Assembly: GCA_900239685.1 (NCBI GenBank)
Contig: OENT01000153.1
Span: 120,124 to 184,123 of the forward strand
Reading direction: 5' to 3'
DNA from: Rotaria macrura
Lineage: Eukaryota > Rotifera > Eurotatoria > Philodinida > Philodinidae
DNA: 64,000 bases
Shown piece after piece: positions 37,306-48,918 of this stretch. The number at the start of each line of letters is the position of its first letter. Position 1 is the first letter of the stretch. Both the position numbers and the translations under genes were made by a program. The notes beneath the pieces were generated by a model. That model was not told the origin of the DNA, did no database searches, and worked only from the letters and a program-made list of their open reading frames with translations.

Positions 37306-39011
37306 TCAGACATTAGTCATCTTGACATATAAATCAGAAATATATTGTTTCAAATTCATCTTAGAATGAGATTGTGTGTGAAAGTTATTTGTCATGATTA
37401 TCGCCGATAACAGATAACCAGTGGGTAATAAAGTATAATGCTTTTGATATTCACACAATGTGTGTTTCCTTTTCTATCTGACAGATTCAATCCTTGCTAG
37501 AATTAGTTTTTTTGTTGACACTCTTGAGACTAAGTCCATAATTCTACTATATTAAATAATTAACATGATTTTTGAATATGCGGACTAATGGATTAGTTCA
37601 GGAAGCATACTTTTCAAAAGTCAATCAATTGATAAATCTTTTCCAACTCTATACTTCATTTAGGCAGGCAAAAATTAAAACGTGAAAATTTCGGGAGCCA
37701 TGGATCTTACCATTGAACAGTAGATGACTATTTTGACATCATGTCTATGTGAAATGATGGTCATTTAGTTTTGTATGATCTTTGGGAAGTGTTTAATCAC
37801 TTCCTAGTGTCGCTACCACATTCAGGAGTTAATTTACATACTTTTAGGGCATGTACCATTCCTAATCAATACAATTTTCATTAAAAAACATTAATGAAGA
37901 GAGCTTCATATTACATATCATTAACTACAGCATCACTGCTTAGAAAATCTTCCAATTCGCTTGGTGGTACCCTTTTTTTATGAGGTTCATATCAACGCAA
38001 ATAGCACAATTACTTATTCTGTGTATTGATAGAGACTTCATTGATATCCAATAACGAATAGTTATCTGATCCGAGAACACAAGATTCATCGTAGTCTGTT
38101 GTAGGAAATAATTATGTAACCTTTTAAAAAATTTTTTCTTCACGTATTCGTCGATCATCAAAGTCTTGACAATCACAGGTTCTTGTGCTGTCAAAACAAA
38201 ATCGATCGATGTTCAGTAATTCCTCTCCCAGAATAAACATGCATGGCCTTCTACTGTGGAAATCAACATCGTTCCTTCAAATTTGGCCTTCTATTGGGAG
38301 CTAATCTTTTGCTAGGATTTACAGAGAAAGCTAACTGTTTTTTAAAAGTTTTCTGGTATTTAAAGAGGCACTTTTAACAATCAGGTACTAGAAAACTGAA
38401 TTTTCCTTACTAAGAAAAGAGTCAGTTTAATTACAAAACCTTGGCTATTTTGGTGCTAAAACTTGAAAAATCCACTGGATTTCTGAAGAGAGTTTCTAGA
38501 GATCAAAAGACCTTCTATTACGACTTGTGAACATTGTCTTGAGAGTGGTTTTCTAATATGGGATGGCCTTTTATTGTAGGTGGAGAGGTGGCGGATCTAT
38601 TGGAGCAAAACTACTTCGAGACATACTTAGTTTAACAGCCAACTTTTGACTTGAGATTTTTCTTTTGCGATTTTTAATAAGTCTTCACTTTTTGAATTAC
38701 ATATTTTGTCGGAATAATAAATGGTCGGCCAGAGAGATAATTTAGACCGTTGGACAGAACCTGTTACGAGAAGTGTTGGGCATCACCATTTAATTGAGTG
38801 AAGACTTATAGAACCATTTAAATGTTGAAATATTTGCGATGGATCTTTGTCTTTCGTGTATTTTCTAAGTATGAACTTGTGCCCATCTTGTCTTTTCGTT
38901 ATCTAGGAAACGATAAAATTGAATGTGAAATTAAATAGATAATCAATTTTGAAGAGTGTGTGCCGCAGGAACAATATTCTGAAGCAACTCATTGTTAAAA
39001 ATTAGGCAAAT

Positions 39012-39112
39012 AATTAGATTAAAACCGATTACAAAATGATTTAAAATCGATTAAAATCATACACTTTTAATCGATGAAAATTAGTTTGATTATAATTGAT
39101 TTTAATCTGATT
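39012..39112. repeat. AT-rich foldback of GATTAAAA/TTTTAATC units
   Basis: About 100 bp with GATTAAAA-type motifs on the left and their reverse complements on the right (for example AATCGATTAAAATC and TTTTAATCGAT); the outer ends pair imperfectly. Similar in style to the element at 37004-37305 but with a different unit. Confidence 0.55.
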
Positions 39113-40688
39113 CTTTCTTTAACTTTTTTTTACATAGGAATTATGATTAGTCTATTCCAAACATAGATGAAGTATGCTCGACTTACAGGAAGTGTCATTA
39201 TTTATGGTCTAAGAATTTTGTATATGCGCCAAGCTTATGTCAGAGATGCAAAAATATGAGTACATGTTTTACTGTTAGTAATATTCTTCTACTTATCGCT
39301 ATCTTGTGTATACTGAGTGGAAAAATGTCGAACTAAAAGAGTATATTCATTCTCATCCAATGTCATATACAAAGGACAACATGCGTTTGAGTATGTACAA
39401 CTAATTTTAAAATATTATGTTGCAAATGTGTGCATATGCTTTAAATGTTCACCAAGAAAATCATAACTTTATTATTGCATTTAAACAGCTACACAGTTTG
39501 ATGATGTACCTGGATTCAGGCTGCTTGAATATGTAAGCACATCATTATCTAAGATTAGCTCTACTAATACTGCGGAAAAGAGTTTTGGTCCAATATTTTG
39601 TTACTTATTTTTCATGAAACTACAAGATTTTTGAAAGAAAAATTGATTAAGAAAAGAAACAAAGTTCAATCGTCGAGAGAGCATCATTTATGCAATGTTC
39701 TTAGAAAAAAATACATAAAAGTTCATTAAAATTATATCAATAATTATACAGAGAAAAAAAGAAAGCCAAGCATAAAAATAAGGATCATGGTAGAATCAGA
39801 AATTGTTCAATGGACATTGTACAATTAATAATAATTGATTGATGTTACCATTGATGCAACACCAAAAACTGAATCAGATATTATATGCTTAAAAAATAAT
39901 ATTGAGTAATACATCAAATGTAATGTTTACCGGGCATATTAACGGTTTCTTTTCTGAAGAACAGGCTTTACAAGATCCTTTTCTAAGAACAATCGGTAGC
40001 ATTTGCAACAAATGAATCCATCGATCACCAGTATATAGATACAAATAATTTCATGTGATAAATTTGAAAGTTCGATGAACATTACTAGTTCAAGTGATTC
40101 TAAATCGAATCGACTAGTTATTTCATCATTAGGAAAAATCATCCCATCATCTTCCATAGAAGTATTCAAAGTTTTCCTTGTTGTTGTCAGAAAAAATTCT
40201 AGAGATACGTATAAATACTTGAACTATAATAGTTTGACACTATGAACGGCTATGTATGTTACACAATATAAAGAAAATTGATTCCCTCGATAAGATATGA
40301 CAGTTTGATCATTTTGCATGCTGAAATATTTTCACCAATTTTGAATCAAGAAGTAGTGAAGTTTAAAATTTTGAAGGTTATCGAACAAAAAGAAACCAAC
40401 AATATAAAAACACGTTGATTTTAAAACGAAGCCGATAATATTACTTTTATGATGATTTACAAATGCACACATAGTGATTCATGCTAATGAAAAAATGTTC
40501 AAAAAATCATTTTACGAAATTTAACCATTATTTCAATGTTTTTCAGAGTTTCCATCACGTTGTTTAAGGAAAAAGCTAATGCCTATTTTGAATGATCCAG
40601 ATCGCTAAAAAGTAAAAAACATCTGCTAAAAAAAGAAGATTTCACATTGAATTTAAGATATCATGGTACGAGATGATGACTACCAAAA

Positions 40689-40776
40689 GGAGAAAGTGCA
40701 GGTATCTAACACCAAAGTTGCGCTATGATGCTGAGAAGGTGTGGGGGGGGGGGTTCCAAACCTGCACTCTTTCTCC
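40689..40776. repeat. Inverted repeat with an 11-G loop tract
   Basis: Left arm GGAGAAAGTGCAGGT (40689-40703) pairs with 40760-40776 (reverse complement GGAGAAAGAGTGCAGGT), differing by a 2-bp insertion. The 56-bp loop contains a run of 11 G, exceptional in this AT-rich window. Confidence 0.75.
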
Positions 40777-42693
40777 CATGATGAGTACTAACACGTAGAT
40801 ATATGCATGAATACTCAGTCACTGATTTGAATAATGGAAGGCAATGAAGTTTATCGTCCTTTCTGATATAGTTATAATTTCGTTATTAGGAAATCATGTA
40901 TACACAGGACATTTCAAGCACTTAACCGAAGCCTACAGTTCTTTTGATTATTTTTTATTAAAAGCTTGATTCTAGGCATGTCAAAATAGTATCTTTCACC
41001 AGATTAACTCATCTATAATTCCTTGTTTCATTCAAAAGGATCAAAGCCACTTGTACTACTGTAATCTGCATATTCAGAAAATAACATGTACTAAAAAAAA
41101 CATTATCAAAGGAAATTTTTCTTGCTGTACAACCATCATAGATGATACACATTCCATTAAGTAAATCGAACACTTTCAAGTTAATATTAATTGACTTTCT
41201 TTGCTTGATGCATAAGACTAAGCGAAGAATAATCATGTTTTCAGTACCTCATGAATGAAATCATCCTGAATTATGTATACATCGTATATTTAAATTTTCG
41301 AAGGCAACAAACAAGAGTAATAGTAAGATTCTTATCGATTGCATTAACTCTATCTGTCACAGAAGGAATACATCTAAAGAAAAAAAATTTTATTGTATAT
41401 CTCATCCATTTATTTCACTGTCCTAGACAACTACTAATGACCATAAACTAAATGATTTTATCCCTACTTTTATATATCACGGATTTGGTAAGAATCATAA
41501 AATTTTCACACATTAAGCAAAATATGTCTAAGTATATGTAATACTAAGCATAGATACGATGATGATTTAAGTACGCTTAACTATCCAAGTTTTTGATTCT
41601 CTTATCATAGAGTCATCAATTGTCAGTAATTTACTGTGACAGATTACGTCGATAACACGAATTAAATTATTCAAAATTACATTGAAAAATGTTTTAAGTA
41701 TTCATTGCATCTTCCATTGTTACTTCAGTAACGGGAACCATCATATTAACTAGACAGACTGTCATTTTCAGAAGAAATGAATCTGTCAATCGTACAATAT
41801 AGTTTTAATAAAGAAAAATGGTATTGTTCAAGATAACAAATATGCATAGTATTATACTTCTCATCAACGAAATGCAAGATTATGAAAAGAATTTAAAACT
41901 CCTCCAAGGTCAATCTAGGTGTGAATGAGCCTTATGACGTAAATATTCCTTCGTCTTTTGTTCATGTTCTAGAAGCACATACTTAAATTGTACTGAATTA
42001 AAAATGCACAGTTGTTCTTTTTGTTTTTTGTTATGATAAGTAATCATATTCTATTCATTTTCATTTCTCTTCGACTTCGATTAATTTTAGTTTTTCTTTC
42101 TTCTAATAATAAATAGTTGAGCACTTTCTTTTCTCATACAAGTTTCTGCCATAAATTGTCGAGTAACAAAACAAAATGTTACACAACGACATTGGGTAAT
42201 ACTAATGTTTTCGTGCGTGAGGCAACTAGAGATATCATGTTCATTGCATCATTTTTAATGGTATGATACCTTGGAAATTACAGATATTGAATGTATATGA
42301 AACATAACAGAAATAGTATATTAATTTGAATATGAATCAGATATTTCTTAACTACGTAGAGCTTTTGATAAATATTTTGTGTAAAAAGACAAGCTCATAT
42401 TTATTTAACGAAATGCGTTCGTATTATTGTTCTAACGCACATACTAAGTACACAACAGATGACCAGAAGATTTCGTCAATGGCGAAGAGAAAGAAGAAAA
42501 GAAAAAAACGAAGAAGGATGAACGGGATGAGTTTGTCACCTTTAGATTTGATCGATAGAAGATATAAATGACCGACTAAACAAGAGAAAGAGAAGAAAAA
42601 AAGATGAGCACTATTCTTGAGCAAACAAATCTGTATACGATCTATTCATTTCTCTGTATTTCATGAGATCAATCTATTGTTGATGAATGGAAG

Positions 42694-43290
42694 ATGACAA
42701 GTAAATGGTTACTATTGATATTATATCTGGTCAACATTTTTGATCGTATAAATGCTCGAGAATCTGCATTACAATGTTGGAAATGTGAAGTCACAGCGGA
42801 ATCACCCGAAGAACCAGGAATATTTCAAGATGGTATGCTAGTTTATCCATGCATTTTAATCGTAGATACTTTCTACGACTGGCTTGTCTCTTGTTTTTTT
42901 TGTTTTAATTTCATTTAAGATTGTCAAGCACAATTTGATTTTACTGAGCATACATTAGAAGATTGTGATGGGAAATGTTGGAAATCAGTCGATGTACTTG
43001 ATATGAAACGCTTAGGAAATAATAGTCTAGAACGCTTAAAATTAAAAGATGCCGCTCTATCATCATTAAAATCAAGTCGTCGATGTTTTTCAGCCGATGA
43101 ACTATTACGAACAGCAGAAATGGGTATTAATACAGCAAGCGGATGTCGAAAAATCAAAAGAGAAAATAAAAAATCCATAGAAATATGTTTTTGTTCCGAT
43201 CAAGATATGTGTAATAAAGTAACGAAATTAACAGAGAATTCTTCTATTTATTGTAGTACTATTTTATTTGTGTTGATGTCTATATTGTAG
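42694..43290 (+). CDS. Ly6/uPAR (quiver/sleepless-like) GPI-anchored protein
   Basis: Two exons, 42694-42832 and 42920-43290, joined in phase 1; 169 aa. Signal peptide (about 1-22), then a three-finger-type domain starting LQCWKCEVTAE (first LxCxxC as usual for the family), DDCQ, CDGKCWKSV, a central RRCF and a C-terminal CFCSDQDMCN motif, the hallmark end of Ly6 domains. The last 15-18 residues are hydrophobic, as expected for a GPI-addition signal. The spacing and the long middle loop are like invertebrate quiver/sleepless proteins, extracellular modulators of channels and receptors. The exact target cannot be told from sequence. Confidence 0.8.
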
Positions 43291-44287
43291 TATAACTTTG
43301 TTGGTTTTTTTTAAAGCATATAAAAATATAAAGTGACAAATATTTTCACATCATCACATACTTATCATCCATATGATTTTTAATTATTATAAAAATGAAT
43401 GCGTCCTGTTTTTAAACAATGTGAAAAAAAAACTATTCTGTAGAATCCTAATGCCGTTCGTTAAATTTGACTGTCAACTATTGTAATCACTAAAAAAATA
43501 CTGATGGAAATCATGCGTGACTACTGAATAGAATTTGATCTCCCCAATGTTGTCTTTTTTTTTTGTATTCAGATCCAATGAAACAAGTCAAAGTCTTACT
43601 TGTGCGTGACCTAATGTATTAATTCGTCATTGATATCGACAGTTTGATGAGGTTTTCAACTTTAAGGATGACTATTTATAGATAACACAACTGTTAGAAT
43701 ATTCTAAAATTTTCTATACAAAAATATGCATTCTTCTTGAGTTATTGAACATCGAACAATTATTGATATTTTACACGATCAAAACTTCAATCAAACCTAC
43801 TATCAACAGTTGGTGATAGATCAAGAGAAATACACTCATTTTCAACTAAATGCCTTCGGATATTACAGTTATTGTCGTGAAATCAATGGCAAGTTGAAGT
43901 TTCCGATGAAACTCTTACAAATGAGTTTTTCTTTATCAATTTATTTAGTGTTGAAAAATCTACAACTGAAAATAATCTTAACTTAAAATGTTTTCAGTGT
44001 ATTTTACTCATGACTGTTATATAAATATCAGTCTACGAAGAACGTTAGTAGGATAAAAGAATTGTCTCTTGAATACAACGACAACTTGACTTGGTTTCCT
44101 GCCGATATTGTACCTAGATGTTCTCATGGTAACCTTGATCGATGAAAATTTGTTCCAACAATATCATCTAGTGGTGCCCTCTTTGAATGTTGTTCAGTCT
44201 TCGTAACTGTTGATGAATCATGAGAGGTATTTTTCTTCTTAAGTATTCATGCATAAGCATTGGCATCGACTTATTTTTCAGACGAAA
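43291..44287. other. Intergenic region with one unexplained open frame
   Basis: Between two genes on the same strand. An open frame of 81 codons without ATG (43741-43986, plus) stands out; see its own entry. The rest holds the Ly6-gene 3' end and the presumed promoter and 5' UTR of the glucosyltransferase. A splice acceptor-like pyrimidine-AG just before 44282 suggests a 5' UTR intron. Confidence 0.4.
43741..43986 (+). pseudogene. Unexplained open frame, possibly a decayed coding fragment
   Basis: Eighty-one codons run from just after a TGA to a TAA without interruption, which is long for random sequence this AT-rich, yet there is no ATG near the start and no flanking splice sites that I trust. 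Part of the translation (DQEKYTHFQLNAFGYYSY) faintly resembles the DQEKTAF-x-FGLYEF block of Ty3/gypsy-type reverse transcriptases; this is a guess. It could equally be a chance frame. Confidence 0.25.
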
Positions 44288-46149
44288 ATGTACCTTGCAC
44301 TCATTCTTCAATTAATATCATTAAGTTATGTTGCTAGTGAGTCTCGTCTTTATGGACCTGGTCTTCGAGCTTCCTTCCAAGTACCTGTTCGTTACTTTTA
44401 TTTACAAACCTATAATTCCAAAGGACAAAAGTATATGATTTTATTGCAACTTTTTTAAACTGAGTAGTATAATTGAACTCACATATTTAGACTTAATCAT
44501 TCAACTCAATCGGTTGATCATATAATATTTCATTTAACTCGTGAATCGAATAAGTTATCGGTTCATAGTTATCGCAAAATCGATGATCTTAATGATGGTA
44601 CTTATCTATTTCGATATCGTCTGTATGAATCTGTAGAAAATCTTCATTTATTTATTCGATTTGGAAGTGAAGATATCCAACATATTGTGAAAGGCCATGT
44701 CTATTCAGATGGTTGTTATTGTCCGCAACCAAATATAACAGAGTGGTATGATTCATTGAAATGTCCATCCTCGCTATCAATATCACAATTACGTAGAGAC
44801 TTGAAAATTTTCGATAAAATTGATATGAATAAAGTAATAAGTAAAGCGAAAGAAAAGTTTTTCGAACATCCTCAATCCTATGCACTTTGTCATTATGTTA
44901 TTAAAAATAATCAAGTAAAAACAAAGAAGAAACAAAATCAAATCTAAAATTATCTGTGTGCTTATTGTATAGATTTATCGAAAATGTTATGGTGAACATG
45001 TTGGATTCAAAACATTCTCCGATGCTGTTTTATTGTCTCTTTCTCGAAAAGTATAACATCACGAGTGAAAATGTTTCATGCAAACCATGAAGTCTATTGT
45101 AGGTTGTTTTACCGGATATTGAATTTTTAATGAATTTGGGTGATTATCCATTAAGCAGTGGTGATGATCCCATACCAATTATATCCTGGTGTGGATCAGA
45201 ACAAACACATGATATTATTCTACCAACATATGAAATCACAGAAGCTACACTTCAAATGCTGTCACGAACAACGCTTGACATATTTGCGATGGGCGCTACA
45301 CGATATTTACCATGGCCGAATAAGATTCCAAAAGGCTTATTTCGTGGTCGTGATAGTTCTCGAGTAATAAACATCCTTATACACTTTTCTATTATCTGAA
45401 ATTGAACTTATTTTTCTAAAGGAACGTCTTGACCTTGTTCGTTTGTCAAAAAAACATCCAGATTTAATTGATGCTAATTTAACACGAATGTTCTTTTTTC
45501 GAGACCAAAAATCAGAATTCGAACCACTCGCTGAATATATGCCAATGACAAAGTTCTTCGATTATAAATATCAAATATCCCTTGATGGAACAGTTGCTTC
45601 ATATCGACTTCCTTATCTATTAGCTGGCGACAGTCTCATACTTAAACAAACAAGTTCATATTATGAACATTTCTATCGAGATCTAATACCGAATCAACAT
45701 TACATATCAATAAAAAAGGATCTATCAGATTTACTTGAAAAACTTCAATGGGCAAAAGATAATGATAACGAAGTAAAACTATGAAATAAATAAAATCTTA
45801 TGAATTCATACGAAATATTTATTATTTATGTTTCTGTTCACTTCTTGTTAAGGTACAAACAATAATAAAACGTGCTCAACGATTTACACAACGAAATCTT
45901 CTTCCGAATCATATTCTTTGTTATCATGTACAAGTTTTACAAGAATATGCTAATCTTTTAGCAACACCTGTCAATGTTTTAGCAGATATGGAATTAGTTA
46001 AACATGAATTAGATGAAAGTCATATCAAGAAAGATGATTGCGTGTGTCATCATTTACAAGTAAACTTAAAATTGAATTTCATACAAGATGTTTTTTTTTG
46101 ATAATTTTGTTTTTTCTTTCTCTAGGATCTCAACCATATCGATCTGTGA
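44288..46149 (+). CDS. Protein O-glucosyltransferase 2/3 (KDELC-type, CAP10 family)
   Basis: Seven exons: 44288-44430, 44491-44914, 44973-45050, 45103-45363, 45422-45772, 45853-46059, 46126-46149; 495 aa (human POGLUT2 about 502). Signal peptide (about 1-17), a filamin-type domain opening [18 protein letters not shown] and containing [12 protein letters not shown], then the GT90/CAP10 catalytic domain with [69 protein letters not shown] and [17 protein letters not shown]. The family adds glucose to serines in EGF repeats (for example of Notch and fibrillin) in the ER. The last exon codes only seven residues and ends HIDL, a KDEL-like end consistent with ER retention. The start was chosen because it places the signal peptide directly at the N-terminus. 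Confidence 0.93.
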
Positions 46150-48918
46150 TATTTTACTGTTTTTCTTAATCTAGTATATAATTTTGAGTATATTTCATTG
46201 CAAAGTTTTTTTTTTCTTTTCATACTAATATTCAATTTTTACAAAAGATATAATATAAGTTCTATACATGTAGTGTTCATCGTTTTGAATTTGATTTGTT
46301 CATCATCAAGTTCAAAAGTTTTATTCTGAACAATATTGATGATTACGAAATAGCTGAAATTGATCAAGTAGAATGTGAAAATTGATTAAGAAATTATGTA
46401 CATTGTGTAAGTAATATTGATATATATTCTCAAGTGATTCAATTCGTTCCTATGAAAAACATTTGTTGAAATCGTCATTGAATGACAAGAAAAAGACTCT
46501 AATGATGCTATATCACGTAGAAAAAAAAATCGATTATGTTGGAAATGAGCAATTTTTCAATGAGATCCGTTAGTATTAATGAAAAATAGAAAAATCGTTC
46601 CTTGAAAACTATTCACAGTTGAACTAGTAATGAATAATGGAAGATCTCAAGCAGTATCATTTGCAATAAAAAGGATTTATAATGAATTTAACTTTATGGT
46701 TTCGTCAACATAACCGTACGATCAGGGTTTTCTTTAAGTTTAGGGCTTCAAGGAAAATTAAAATAAATGTAAACACAACTTAATCTATGAGCATCTATAT
46801 GCAAAATGCCTTCGAGTACTTTGGTTGTAATATTTTCAATGATAGTTTTTTTCATTTGAATCATCTTCTAATAATATAATTACATATAGATAAAATATGT
46901 GATAATTCACAGTTCATATGAGACCAGTATTTTGGCAAGAATTTTCGATGAACTATAAGTGTGTTCATCATAAATTATGTACAATAGTATAATTCACGAA
47001 GACGATGTATAGTAGCAAGATAGTTTCTCTGATTGGTATTATCGATTTCGAAATTTGAACTATATTACTTATATCATCACTATAGAAGGAGATAAATTGA
47101 CCAAATAATGTACAATTGACAAAACGTCGTTCTCAGTTTTCCGAATTGGTCAAAATAGAATTCGTTTGATAATGCTCCTTGTTTTCATTTAAATTCAAAA
47201 CTTCTGACTTACTATTTATGGACAATGCTAGAGAAACACTTTCTCATCGTAGACATGTAAGTATAGCATCAAATTCTACTATATATTGATACATCGTCAT
47301 ATGTCAACAGGTACCACTACAGATGTCAAATTATACCTGTGTACATAGCATGATTCTACAGGACAAATCTCTCTCTCTCATATTCAAAGTAAATTGCTTT
47401 TTCTAGTCGAAAATCAACAAAAAAAATTTCTAGTTATTTTTTAATATACAAAACACAATCAAGAATATTTTGATAAGGTTTGTTTGCTTGATTTTCTATA
47501 GATTCTTCTTTTGGTGTGAAGTGTTGTTCTTTCTTTTTTTACTTTTAATGGATTTTCTTTCCTTGCATTGACAATAAGCCTATATTAATAATATGGATCA
47601 CTCAGTTCGAAATACGGTCAAATGGAATTGTAAATATCTGCTCGGTCTTGAAAACAAGACTAATTTCGAAGCTATGCATTCAAGTAAAAATGTTTACTAT
47701 GAATATATCTGCACCAAGTGAATCATATCAAAATCAATTCTGACATTAATTTGCAATTGGATTTCTTGCATTTCTAATTAACAATTATTTCTACTTGATT
47801 AGCTCAATAACGTAGTTCTCCGATAGATCTTGTTTTTTTTTTCATATAGATTTGTTTTTACTTTTTCAACCTCTATGCATAATTAAAACGTGCTATTTGT
47901 TTTCTTTTGTGTTTATACAAAACATGAATCAGTATGGCTATTATTGTTAGTGATCAAGCATACGAGTTAATCTAAATATTATTATATTTCTATCTGTGAT
48001 TAAATCTTTCGAATTTTAACAATAGTTGCTCTCATCATTAGTAGATCAAAATTTTCATGTTTGCAAAACTCGTTTCACTAAAAATATTCGACTCTTTTTT
48101 TTGTGCTAAATCGAATAATTCATATGACAAACTATTGGATTGCTTGTTACTGGTTTTATTATCGTCAATTCAATGGTAATACGAAAAGAATATTTGGTGT
48201 TCATCAGACGCGTGTCTCTTCAACGTATAACGATGATATGTATTCTAGTTTGATTTAGGCTGAGTGTAAATATGTTTAAATATCACAAGAGTAAAGAATT
48301 AACTTTACACGAAGCAGAATATTTTAAGATTGTTTCGCATATTTTAACGCACATATTTATAAGATATTATCATTATTTCTCTCTCAGTTTTTACTAAAGA
48401 TGAATCGATTGTCACTATCAGGCTTATCAATTAAAATGTTTCTGCAAGTGATTAAAATGCGGAAATAGGAAAATTTTATTCATAAAAAAAAAGAAAAAAA
48501 AATGAGAAAACGTTGTTGTCATATATCACTCACAAGTGTCTATTCTGTTTTTGTTTTGTCAGTCTATGTTTGTCATATGATTACGATGATAAAGATATAA
48601 AAACAAGAAATAAATAATACAGAAAAAATGTATAACAAGACGCAAATAATAATAAGAACACTCTATATGTATATCGATCATCATTACTGTCAAAAAGATA
48701 TCTGAATCCAAAAGGAAGAAAATATTTCCTTTCGGGCAAAGAGAAATCATTTATTGCCGTTTTATTATTCGATTGTTTAGTCGTCTAGTTTATTCATTGG
48801 TGTTGTTACCAATAGTGGTTCTTCATTTATATTTGTTTCTATAAGAAACAAAATAATTGAATTCAACATCATATGTTATCGAATAAAACTAAGTGGCTTT
48901 ATATTTTTTTATTTGTAT
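46150..48918. other. Intergenic, no gene recognised
   Basis: About 2.8 kb of AT-rich DNA between two converging genes. It contains short homopolymer and pyrimidine runs only. No frame with recognisable domains, RNA gene or repeat was seen; the frame at 48559-48750 is a chance AT-rich frame next to the transporter 3' end. Confidence 0.45.

Larger units (their letters stand above)
36762..42693. other. Gene-poor region with palindromic elements
   Basis: Nearly 6 kb without a supported gene. It holds a MITE-like element (37004-37305), a foldback (39012-39112) and a poly-G-loop hairpin (40689-40776). Around 38240-38590 a GGCCTTCTATTG-like phrase recurs four times with variation, suggesting an old duplicated or transposon-derived stretch. 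Minus-strand frames at 37940-38194, 39939-40169 and 41009-41236 and the plus frame at 42326-42571 are not convincing as genes. Confidence 0.45.

Noticed and set aside
37940..38194. 84-codon minus-strand frame in the gene-poor region
   Set aside because: No recognisable domain. A second frame over the same bases looks equally protein-like, so there is no good evidence for either.
42326..42571. 81-codon frame with a Lys/Arg-rich end before the Ly6 gene
   Set aside because: The basic run comes from a purine-rich tract (AAGAAAAGAAA); it probably belongs to the 5' flank of the Ly6 gene.
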